A stretch of 64,000 bases of DNA from an uncultured Psychroserpens sp. GTDB taxonomy: Bacteria > Bacteroidota > Bacteroidia > Flavobacteriales > Flavobacteriaceae. Both the position numbers and the translations under genes were made by a program. Position 1 is the first letter of the stretch. The number at the start of each line of letters is the position of its first letter. Shown in pieces: positions 36,660-44,613 of the stretch. The DNA lies in NCBI RefSeq assembly GCF_947492715.1, contig NZ_CANLNS010000001.1, positions 1 through 64,000 on the forward strand, read 5' to 3'. The notes below the pieces were generated by a model. That model was not told the origin of the DNA. It made no database searches and saw only the letters and a list, made by a program, of their open reading frames with translations.

Positions 36660-37550
36660 ATGATAAAAAACATTACCACACTTATAATTACACTAGCTAT
36701 CTCCTTTCATATACATGCTCAATCCATAAATAATGAAGTTACAATTGAAGGAGAAACACCTTTTTTGCTCGGAAAAATTGACAAAACTGGATTAACATCT
36801 GGTCATTACAATTCTTGGTTTTCAAAAAACTATGATGACTATAAAATCGATCAAGCCACAATTTCAGAATTAAAATCTAAACTAAGTGATTTCAACATTA
36901 CTTTGTTTATGGGAACTTGGTGTGGCGATAGTAAAAAAGAAGTACCCCATTTCTATAAAATTTTAGAGGCCTGCAATTTCCCCAAAGAGCAACTTACTGT
37001 AATTGCTGTAAGTAGAAAACCATACATGTACAAACAAAGCCCCAACCATGATGAAGCAGGTTTAAACATTCATCGCGTGCCAACAATTATTTTCTATAAA
37101 AATCGCACTGAAGTAAATCGTATTGTAGAACATCCAGTAGAGACTTTAGAAAAGGACATGTTAAATATTGTCACTAAAAATAACTACACTTCAAACTACC
37201 ATATCGTATCAAAAGTTCATAATATCTTAAAAGATGATGGGTTAAATGGCTTAAAGAAACGAGCTAAAAAATTGGTTAAGTCTTTTGAAGGAAAAGTATC
37301 TAGTATGTTTGAACTCAATACCTATGGAAGAATCCTATATGCTAATAATGAAATAGAGGAAGCTCTTGAGGTATTTAAATTAAACACAAAACTGTTCCCA
37401 GACAACCCAAGAACTTACATGAGTTTGGCCAACACTTTAGGTGCTAATGGCCACTCAAAAAAAGCAGTAGACGTTATAGAAAAGGCAATTAAATTATTTC
37501 CAGACAACAAAGACCTCGTTGAAAATCTAGAGGCTTTAAAATCAAAATAA
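36660..37550 (+). CDS. Thioredoxin-like protein with C-terminal TPR
   Basis: A 296-residue secreted protein: signal peptide (ending IHAQ), a thioredoxin-fold domain (about 65-175) and a TPR-like helical part (about 200-296; MFELNTYGRILYANNEIEEA, DNPRTYMSLANTLGANGHSKKA). The active site reads W87-C88-G-D-S91 instead of CxxC, so only one redox cysteine remains; the cis-proline segment HRVPTIIFY is present. Such single-Cys members cannot do classic dithiol exchange. A terminator follows at 37571. Confidence 0.83.
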   Translation: MIKNITTLIITLAISFHIHAQSINNEVTIEGETPFLLGKIDKTGLTSGHYNSWFSKNYDDYKIDQATISELKSKLSDFNITLFMGTWCGDSKKEVPHFYKILEACNFPKEQLTVIAVSRKPYMYKQSPNHDEAGLNIHRVPTIIFYKNRTEVNRIVEHPVETLEKDMLNIVTKNNYTSNYHIVSKVHNILKDDGLNGLKKRAKKLVKSFEGKVSSMFELNTYGRILYANNEIEEALEVFKLNTKLFPDNPRTYMSLANTLGANGHSKKAVDVIEKAIKLFPDNKDLVENLEALKSK

Positions 37551-37570
37551 AACAAACATCACTTATAAAG

Positions 37571-37603
37571 ACCACTAGGAACATAAAACCCAGTGGTTTT
37601 TTT
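37571..37603 (+). terminator. Terminator after the thioredoxin-TPR gene
   Basis: Stem ACCACT/AGTGGT (37571-37576 and 37592-37597) extended by partial pairing, followed by six to seven Ts. Confidence 0.75.
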
Positions 37604-37625
37604 ACGTTAATTCTTGTAAATAATG

Positions 37626-37633
37626 TAATTTTG
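37626..37633 (+). promoter_or_regulatory. lysS -7 box (TAATTTTG)
   Basis: Exact TAnnTTTG match 20 bp before the lysS ATG. No well-spaced -33 TTG is visible. Confidence 0.5.
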
Positions 37634-37653
37634 CTGCCTAAAATAAATATAGA

Positions 37654-39345
37654 ATGCAACTTTCAGAACAAGAATTGGTAAGACGCGATAAACTCGCAAA
37701 ATTAAGAGACTTAGGTATTAACCCTTATCCTGCAGATTTATATCCTGTAAATCATACTTCCAAACAGATAAAAGATATGTTTGAGGAAAGCAAAAAAGTG
37801 GTTATTGCTGGTCGATTAATGTCTCGTCGTATTCAAGGAAGCGCCAGTTTTGCTGAGCTACAGGATAGTGCGGGTAGAATTCAGGTGTATTTTAACAGGG
37901 ATGAAATTTGTACAGGAGATGATAAAAGCAAATACAATGATGTTTATAAAAAACTCCTAGATATTGGCGACTTTATTGGTATTGAAGGCGAACTATTTAC
38001 TACCAAAGTTGGAGAAAAAACGGTTATGGTAAAAGACTTCACATTGTTAAGTAAAGCGCTTAAGCCACTACCTCAACCACGTGTTGACAGTGAAGGAAAA
38101 GTACATGATGCTTTTACTGATGCTGAACAACGTTACAGACAACGCTATGCTGATCTTGTTGTAAATCCTCATGTTAAAGAGGTATTCGTTAAGAGAACAA
38201 AATTATTCAATGCTATGCGTGAGTTTTTTAATAACTCTGGATACTTTGAAGTAGAGACTCCTATTTTACAACCTATTCCTGGAGGGGCTGCTGCACGACC
38301 GTTTGTGACACATCACAATAGTTTGGATATTCCGTTGTATATGAGAATTGCAAATGAACTGTACTTAAAACGTCTTATTGTAGGCGGTTTTGATGGTGTC
38401 TATGAGTTCTCTAAGAATTTCAGAAATGAAGGTATGGATAGAACTCACAACCCTGAATTTACAGCCATGGAAATCTATGTATCTTATAAAGATTACAACT
38501 GGATGATGGATTTTTGTGAGCGTTTATTAGAGCACTGTGCAATGGCTGTTAATGGAACAACTGAAGCTACTTTTGGTGAACACCACATTAACTTCAAAGC
38601 ACCCTATGCTCGTGTTACAATGGCAGATTCTATAAAACATTTTACAGGTTTTGACATTACTGGTAAATCGGAAGACGACATTCGTCAAGCTGCAAAAGAT
38701 ATGGGCATTGAGGTTGATGACACCATGGGTAAAGGTAAATTGATAGATGAAATTTTTGGTGAGAAATGTGAGGGTAATTACATTCAACCAACATTTATTA
38801 CAGACTACCCTAAGGAAATGAGCCCATTATGTAAAGAGCATCGAGAAAACCCAGATTTAACAGAGCGTTTTGAATTAATGGTTTGTGGTAAGGAAATTGC
38901 TAATGCATACTCAGAATTAAATGATCCAATTGATCAACGTGAACGCTTTGAACACCAACTGAAATTGGCTGCAAAAGGTGATGACGAAGCTACCGAATTT
39001 ATTGATCATGATTTTCTTCGAGCCCTAGAATATGGTATGCCTCCTACATCTGGAATGGGAATTGGAATGGATAGATTAATCATGTTTTTAACGAACAATC
39101 AATCAATTCAAGAAGTGCTATTCTTTCCGCAAATGCGACCAGAGAAAAAGCAAGTAGAGATGACCGAAGAAGAAAAAGCTGTTTTTGAATTACTTAAATC
39201 TAACTCTCCAGTTGATTTAAACAGCTTAAAGTCTCAATCTGGATTGAGTAATAAAAAATGGGACAAAACCATCAAGGGTTTAACTAGTAAGAAGGTTGCT
39301 AAAGTTGAAAAAACCGATGAAGGTCTATTTGTTTCAATGCTATAA
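37654..39345 (+). CDS. lysS: Lysyl-tRNA synthetase, class II
   Basis: Charges tRNA-Lys in the cytoplasm; 563 residues. An N-terminal OB-fold anticodon-binding domain (VVIAGRLMSRRIQGSASFAE) is followed by the class II catalytic core: motif 2 FRNEGMDRTHNPEFT and motif 3 SGMGIGMDRLIMFL. About 65 extra residues after motif 3 (EEKAVFELLKSNSPVDLNSL and on) form a C-terminal extension common in Bacteroidota LysRS and resembling a small helical, winged-helix-like domain. A single-gene unit with its own -7 box and terminator. Confidence 0.97.
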   Translation: MQLSEQELVRRDKLAKLRDLGINPYPADLYPVNHTSKQIKDMFEESKKVVIAGRLMSRRIQGSASFAELQDSAGRIQVYFNRDEICTGDDKSKYNDVYKKLLDIGDFIGIEGELFTTKVGEKTVMVKDFTLLSKALKPLPQPRVDSEGKVHDAFTDAEQRYRQRYADLVVNPHVKEVFVKRTKLFNAMREFFNNSGYFEVETPILQPIPGGAAARPFVTHHNSLDIPLYMRIANELYLKRLIVGGFDGVYEFSKNFRNEGMDRTHNPEFTAMEIYVSYKDYNWMMDFCERLLEHCAMAVNGTTEATFGEHHINFKAPYARVTMADSIKHFTGFDITGKSEDDIRQAAKDMGIEVDDTMGKGKLIDEIFGEKCEGNYIQPTFITDYPKEMSPLCKEHRENPDLTERFELMVCGKEIANAYSELNDPIDQRERFEHQLKLAAKGDDEATEFIDHDFLRALEYGMPPTSGMGIGMDRLIMFLTNNQSIQEVLFFPQMRPEKKQVEMTEEEKAVFELLKSNSPVDLNSLKSQSGLSNKKWDKTIKGLTSKKVAKVEKTDEGLFVSML

Positions 39346-39370
39346 CTATATACATTTTATAGATTAATAA

Positions 39371-39397
39371 AAAAGGTTGCCCGTTGGCAATCTTTTT
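39371..39397 (+). terminator. lysS terminator
   Basis: Arms AAAAGGTTGCC and GGCAATCTTTT (one G-U pair) around a CGTT loop, followed by a T-run. Confidence 0.8.
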
Positions 39398-39599
39398 TTA
39401 TTGTAACTCGTGATAGGTCAGCACTCCATTTTGAACATCTAAGTAATAGCCATAACATTGTACAGGTTCCCTTTGTGCTTTAATACAACTCCTAATTGCT
39501 TATCATTCGTGAAGACAAAAAAAAAGGTAGAAAAGAATGTCCTCCCTGAAATGATCTCATACAATAATTCTAAAGACTTTTTGTTTTAGAACCTGTATT

Positions 39600-40517
39600 A
39601 TGGTCTTGACTCTAAAACTTAAAAAAAACTACAAAGCATTTTTCCTCATTGGATATGCTTTTTTGTTGCTGACACATTTCATTTTGAAAGATTATCTCTT
39701 TCCATTGAGTATTGTATTTTATGCTTCCCCTCTACCTCTTTTAATACTTTCTGGATTGCTATTACTAGGTTTATATTTCCGAAGAAAAACATATAGAATT
39801 GCCTTATTAATAGTGGTGTGCTTACTCAGTCTCCATTGGCTCGGGAATTACTATTTATCTTCTAAACCACTAGCAAATAAAGGGAATTCTAAAATTTTAT
39901 TTTGGAATCTCGCAAAGCGAGAACAATTATCTATTTCTAGTATTACAAACCAAGTTAATGTTTACCAACCCGAAATTTTAGCATTTGTTGAAGCCCCTCA
40001 TACAACATTAAAAAATTTGGATGCCCTAAAAACAGCATTATCAAATTATAACTTTATAACTTTAAAAGGAGCCATGTTGGTTGCTGCTAAAGGAGATATT
40101 ACATTACTTGATTTTAACCTAAAAGAAGATGCTTATAAAGTCAATTTATTAGACATTAGTACTAAAACATCTCATATTAAGTTGATGATTACAGATCTAA
40201 CAGCAAATGTTTTTGTTAACAAAAAAGCACCTTTAGAGTTTGTAGTTAACTATGCTCAAAATAATGATGTAGACCTTATTGTTGGCGATTTTAATGCGCC
40301 ATATGAGAGCACGTTTTTTAAACCATACGAATCTAATTTTACCAGTTTTCATCATTTCAGCAATGGATTTACCGCAACTTGGCCGCTTGGTATTCCCTTA
40401 TTAGAACTAGATCATATTTGGTTATCTAAGCGACACGAGCCAATTAAGTTGACTAAACATTATCATAATGCCTCTGATCATGCCATGCTCATTTCTGACT
40501 TTAGACTAAGGAACTGA
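39600..40517 (+). CDS. Membrane-anchored endonuclease/exonuclease/phosphatase family protein
   Basis: A 305-residue protein with three N-terminal hydrophobic segments (residues about 12-85) and a C-terminal EEP domain facing the periplasm or exterior. Catalytic motifs: NSKILFWNLAKRE, FVEAPH, the metal-binding VGDFNAP, ELDHIWLS and the final SDHAML. The family cuts nucleic acids, phospholipids or phosphoinositides; substrate unknown. The spacer before it (39398-39599) holds no convincing gene, only a roughly 30-codon minus-strand remnant. Confidence 0.86.
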   Translation: MVLTLKLKKNYKAFFLIGYAFLLLTHFILKDYLFPLSIVFYASPLPLLILSGLLLLGLYFRRKTYRIALLIVVCLLSLHWLGNYYLSSKPLANKGNSKILFWNLAKREQLSISSITNQVNVYQPEILAFVEAPHTTLKNLDALKTALSNYNFITLKGAMLVAAKGDITLLDFNLKEDAYKVNLLDISTKTSHIKLMITDLTANVFVNKKAPLEFVVNYAQNNDVDLIVGDFNAPYESTFFKPYESNFTSFHHFSNGFTATWPLGIPLLELDHIWLSKRHEPIKLTKHYHNASDHAMLISDFRLRN

Positions 40518-40776
40518 CACTTTTAAATAATATGTGTAGTTGCGCAAGGAAATCTCATGGCAATAAGCCTATAGTATTCAGCATAGTGCATTTATTTTAT
40601 CTCCAAATCGAAGTAAAATAATCCAATGAATCGCATTTGAAAAATTCAATATTAATTCTATATAGATTCCGTTTCTTTTCCTACTTTAGTGTTGACCAAT
40701 TTCGACCAGAATTATACAAAAATTTAATTCTTCATCTAATATAGCGTCTAAAATCTTAAACAGTTAAAACTAAAGA

Positions 40777-42213
40777 ATGCTATTTAACTCTATTGACTTT
40801 GCCGTATTTTTACCCATTGTTTTTATACTATATTGGTTTGTCACAAACAAAAACTTAAAATCACAAAACCTGCTAATTGTTTTGGCCAGCTACCTCTTCT
40901 ATGGATGGTGGGATTGGAGATTTTTATCATTAATATTAACCAGCACACTAGTTGATTATTTCATAGGAATTAGCCTATCAAAACAAGAGAACGCTACTAA
41001 AAGAAAGCTGCTTCTATGGACAAGCATTTTCGTTAATATTGGCTTTCTTGGTTTCTTTAAATATTATAACTTCTTTGTAGATAACTTTATAACTGCTTTT
41101 TCCTTCTTTGGGGCAGATATCAGCGTAGGTTCTCTCAACATTATTTTACCCGTTGGTATCAGTTTTTACACATTTCAGACACTAAGTTATTCTATAGATG
41201 TTTACAAAAGAAAACTTGAACCAACTAAAGATTTGATTGCATTCTCGGCATTTGTAAGTTTCTTTCCTCAATTAGTAGCTGGCCCTATTGAGCGTGCAAC
41301 CAACCTACTGCCTCAGTTTTATATTAAACGGAAATTTGATTACTCAAAAGCCGTTGATGGTATGCGACAAATACTTTGGGGCTTATTTAAAAAAATCGTT
41401 ATTGCAGATAATTGTGCCCAATACGCCAATGCCATTTTTAACAACTCATCTGAATACTCTGGAAGTACTTTAGCTATAGGTGCCTTGTTTTTTACATTTC
41501 AAATCTATGGCGATTTTTCAGGCTATTCTGATATTGCCATAGGGACATCTCGTTTGTTTGGTTTCAATCTAAAACAAAACTTTGCTTTTCCATATTTTTC
41601 TCGAGACATTGCAGAGTTTTGGAGACGCTGGCACATCTCACTTTCAACTTGGTTTAGAGACTATCTTTATATTCCATTGGGAGGAAGTCGCGGTCCTGTA
41701 CAAATTAAAATACGAAATGTCTTTATTATTTTCATTGTTAGTGGCTTTTGGCATGGTGCCAATTGGACTTTTATAGCTTGGGGTGCCTTAAATGCCTTAT
41801 TCTTTTTACCTCTATTTCTTACAAAAAACAATAGAAACAATTTAGACGTTGTTGCACAAGGAAGTTACTTCCCCTCCTTCAAAGCGTCAGTTCAAATACT
41901 GCTAACTTTTTCACTTACTGTCTTTGCTTGGATATTTTTTAGAGCTGAAAGTATTCAGCATGCTTGGAGCTACATTTCTTTGATGTTTTCAAAATCTCTT
42001 TTTACAATTCCAGAAATTAGACCTACAGATATAATTATACTTATTATAACTTTTAGTATTGTAGAGTGGCTCGGAAGAGAAAACAAATATGGTATAGAAT
42101 GTCTTCCTGCAAACAAATTCTTACGTTGGTTAATTTATATTATACTTATAATCGTAATTTATTTTTTCGGTAACTTTTCTGAAGAAATTGAATTTATATA
42201 TTTTCAATTCTAA
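40777..42213 (+). CDS. MBOAT family O-acyltransferase (AlgI/DltB-like)
   Basis: A 478-residue multi-pass membrane protein that is likely to pass an acetyl or other acyl group across the membrane onto a polysaccharide. AlgI-type motifs: the N-terminal MLFNSIDFAVFLPIVF, LPVGISFYTFQTLSYSIDVY, the conserved His region FWRRWHISLSTWFRDYLYIP (H286) and the catalytic SGFWHGANWTF (H326). The next gene, 11 bp downstream, encodes an SGNH-like partner, as is usual for such systems. The polysaccharide acceptor is not evident in the window. Confidence 0.92.
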   Translation: MLFNSIDFAVFLPIVFILYWFVTNKNLKSQNLLIVLASYLFYGWWDWRFLSLILTSTLVDYFIGISLSKQENATKRKLLLWTSIFVNIGFLGFFKYYNFFVDNFITAFSFFGADISVGSLNIILPVGISFYTFQTLSYSIDVYKRKLEPTKDLIAFSAFVSFFPQLVAGPIERATNLLPQFYIKRKFDYSKAVDGMRQILWGLFKKIVIADNCAQYANAIFNNSSEYSGSTLAIGALFFTFQIYGDFSGYSDIAIGTSRLFGFNLKQNFAFPYFSRDIAEFWRRWHISLSTWFRDYLYIPLGGSRGPVQIKIRNVFIIFIVSGFWHGANWTFIAWGALNALFFLPLFLTKNNRNNLDVVAQGSYFPSFKASVQILLTFSLTVFAWIFFRAESIQHAWSYISLMFSKSLFTIPEIRPTDIIILIITFSIVEWLGRENKYGIECLPANKFLRWLIYIILIIVIYFFGNFSEEIEFIYFQF

Positions 42214-42224
42214 CGGTGATCTAT

Positions 42225-43097
42225 ATGAAAAAATTCATTATCAATATTTTTTATTTTTTATCCATTCTAGTGGTTTTAAACACAATACTTAACCACTACG
42301 GAAATGAATTATACTTGGGCTCTTACAAAGAACATGCATTAGACTTTCATTCCTATTTACTATCTGACTCTCGTGGTTTACCATTAAAAACACACACAGA
42401 AACATATGGGATTTATAATTTTTCGGCAGAGAGTGATTCCTATATGGATATGAAAAGAAAACTTAATTATCTTATAAAGTATACCAAGGTAGATACCATT
42501 TATCTTACTGTAGACGATCACACTTTAAGTCCTTATAGAGAAGGTTCTAATAATTTAGATCGTTCGATTTACTATGCTACACAAGAAGATTATCCAAATT
42601 CATTTCAATATTTTAAAGACAAATTACTGTTTAACATTGCTCTTTTACAACCTAAGAAACGTACAATTTTAAAAAACCACATCACTTCCTACTTTAAAAG
42701 TGATAGCAATCAAATTAATAATAGAGCTATAAAATCATGGGAGCAATTAAGTGAAGTAGAGCGCTTGGCTGATGCTAATATTAGGTTTGAATATCAACAC
42801 CCCGATTCTTATAATTCGGAACAACTTATTTCTCATCTCGAAGCTATTATAAAATTATGTAATGATCATAATATTACGCTTATTGGTATACAATATCCTT
42901 TAACCAGGGATTATTTAGAATTGACAAGAAATGTGTCTCATGGTGCTTCCGAATTATTTACAAAAAAAGGACTTAAGGTTCTGGATTACAGAACTATTTT
43001 CATTAACAATAATGATTACTTTTCTAATCAAGATCATTTAAACGACAAAGGAGGAAAGGAATTAATTCCATTACTATTTGATCAACAATCAGATTAA
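42225..43097 (+). CDS. SGNH-hydrolase-like partner of the MBOAT acyltransferase
   Basis: A 290-residue protein with one N-terminal membrane anchor (IINIFYFLSILVVLNTIL) and an extracytoplasmic domain. The GDSL-type motif appears as YLLSDSRGLPL (S49 as nucleophile candidate) and the Asp-His pair as NQDHLNDKGGKEL at the C-terminus. By analogy with AlgJ/AlgX and PatB, it would complete transfer of the acyl group. I prefer the ATG at 42225; a GTG at 42216 is possible. Sequence similarity to named families is low, so the role rests on motifs and gene pairing. Confidence 0.75.
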   Translation: MKKFIINIFYFLSILVVLNTILNHYGNELYLGSYKEHALDFHSYLLSDSRGLPLKTHTETYGIYNFSAESDSYMDMKRKLNYLIKYTKVDTIYLTVDDHTLSPYREGSNNLDRSIYYATQEDYPNSFQYFKDKLLFNIALLQPKKRTILKNHITSYFKSDSNQINNRAIKSWEQLSEVERLADANIRFEYQHPDSYNSEQLISHLEAIIKLCNDHNITLIGIQYPLTRDYLELTRNVSHGASELFTKKGLKVLDYRTIFINNNDYFSNQDHLNDKGGKELIPLLFDQQSD

Positions 43098-43151
43098 TAA
43101 TGAAAACCTTAAAGCGTTAATTAATACCTCAAAATATGCTTCACAACGATT

Positions 43152-43178
43152 AAATCTTTTTGGTCAAAAAGATTTTTA
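43152..43178 (+). terminator. Terminator after the MBOAT-SGNH pair
   Basis: Perfect 11-bp stem AAATCTTTTTG/CAAAAAGATTT with a two-base centre, followed by a T-run. Confidence 0.75.
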
Positions 43179-43187
43179 TTACATTCG
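43160..43187 (+). promoter_or_regulatory. Candidate promoter of the FN3-diheme gene
   Basis: TTG (43160-43162), 17 bp, then TACATTCG (43180-43187), one base off TAnnTTTG. It overlaps the preceding terminator stem, like the tRNA-tuf promoter. Confidence 0.4.
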
Positions 43188-43219
43188 CAATCAGCTATTA
43201 ATAAGAAAAAACAACCCAA

Positions 43220-44479
43220 ATGTTAAAAAAAGCCTATCTAATCGTTCTATTCGCTAGTTTGTTATTCGCGTGTGATAATGATGATGATTTTGTAGTGGCC
43301 TGTGAAACAGTCAATAATGTAACATCTACTGTCGTTACCAATAACTCAGCAATCATTACTTGGGATCCTGCTAATATTTCAGCATTGTATACCTTAGAAT
43401 ATGGTGTCTCTGGATTTGCAATAGGTACTGGTACAACAATTTCAGAAACCGATACTGATGCTGTTTTAATTAATCTAGACGCAGCTACCACTTACGATGT
43501 ATATATTCAAACTGTTTGTACTGCTACTAATGTAAGCATGTACTCTGAAGTCTATAGTTTTACAACATCAGCTCCTTTTGTGGTTCCTGAATTTCTACCT
43601 ACGCTTTCAGAATTAAACCTTTATGGAGGAGAAAGTTTAGACGTGCTGCGACCAACAACATACGGATTTCAGTATGAGCTAAGTACAGCATTATTTTCAG
43701 ACTATGCCCACAAACAGCGTTTCATGGTCTTACCTCAAGGTCAAAAATTAACCTATGATGGTGACGGCTTGCCTCTATTTCCAGATAATACAGTTATAGC
43801 AAAAACTTTTTTCTACAACAATGATGAACGTGATTTATCATTGGGACGTAAAATTATAGAAACGAGAGTCCTTATTAAAATTAATGGTGCTTGGGAAACT
43901 GGTGATTACAAATGGAATGACGAACAAACAGAAGCCTTTTTAGACCCTAATGGGAGTATGGTTCCTGTAACATGGATTGATGCAGATGGCGATACTAACA
44001 ATGTTAATTATCAAATTCCATCAGATACAGATTGTTTTACCTGCCATCGTATAGGTAATGACAAGTCTCCGATAGGGCCAAAAATGAGAACACTCAACTT
44101 TAATGTGAGTGGGTTAAATCAACTTCAGAGCTTGATAAACAGCGACTTGATAGATGGGCTTTCAGATCCTTCTTCGGTTAGTGTATTGCCAAAATGGGAT
44201 GATGATGTTAATTACACTTTAGAAGAGCGTGCTCGAGCATACTTCGACATCAATTGTGCACACTGTCATATTGAAGGTGGTTTTTGCGAATTACAATCTT
44301 CATTGCGTTTAGATTACGAAAGACCATTTGGCGATTCTAATATTGAAAGTAGAAGAAATAGCATTATTAGTAGAATTTCAACTTATAATCAAGGATTTAG
44401 TATGCCGCTAAATGGAACAACAATAATTCATGATGAAGGTGTTGCCTTAATATTGGAATACCTAGATACTATAGAATAA
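43220..44479 (+). CDS. FN3 and diheme cytochrome c-type lipoprotein
   Basis: A 419-residue lipoprotein (lipobox LFAC, C18) with an unusual layout: a fibronectin type III domain (about 28-117; SAIITWDPANISALYTLEYG, TTYDVYIQTVCT), then a domain of about 300 residues with two heme c motifs, CFTCH (272-276) and CAHCH (346-350). The latter part resembles the SO2930-type diheme proteins of Bacteroidota and Shewanella. An outer-membrane electron-transfer or sugar-oxidation partner role is plausible but not shown. It sits 134 bp upstream of a large metalloprotease gene, with a terminator between. Confidence 0.85.
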   Translation: MLKKAYLIVLFASLLFACDNDDDFVVACETVNNVTSTVVTNNSAIITWDPANISALYTLEYGVSGFAIGTGTTISETDTDAVLINLDAATTYDVYIQTVCTATNVSMYSEVYSFTTSAPFVVPEFLPTLSELNLYGGESLDVLRPTTYGFQYELSTALFSDYAHKQRFMVLPQGQKLTYDGDGLPLFPDNTVIAKTFFYNNDERDLSLGRKIIETRVLIKINGAWETGDYKWNDEQTEAFLDPNGSMVPVTWIDADGDTNNVNYQIPSDTDCFTCHRIGNDKSPIGPKMRTLNFNVSGLNQLQSLINSDLIDGLSDPSSVSVLPKWDDDVNYTLEERARAYFDINCAHCHIEGGFCELQSSLRLDYERPFGDSNIESRRNSIISRISTYNQGFSMPLNGTTIIHDEGVALILEYLDTIE

Positions 44480-44502
44480 TCTCTAACGCATAAAATATAA
44501 TC

Positions 44503-44534
44503 AAAGAGCTACTTGTAAGTAGCTCTTTTTGTTT
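44503..44534 (+). terminator. Terminator after the diheme gene
   Basis: Perfect stem AAAGAGCTACTT/AAGTAGCTCTTT with a GT centre and a T-run. Confidence 0.85.
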
Positions 44535-44613
44535 TTATTACTAGCCTTTATAGTTAAAATAGTATTAAAACCATTGGAACCTTTTTATGCTTATGGGAGA
44601 TTTATTACTTTAG

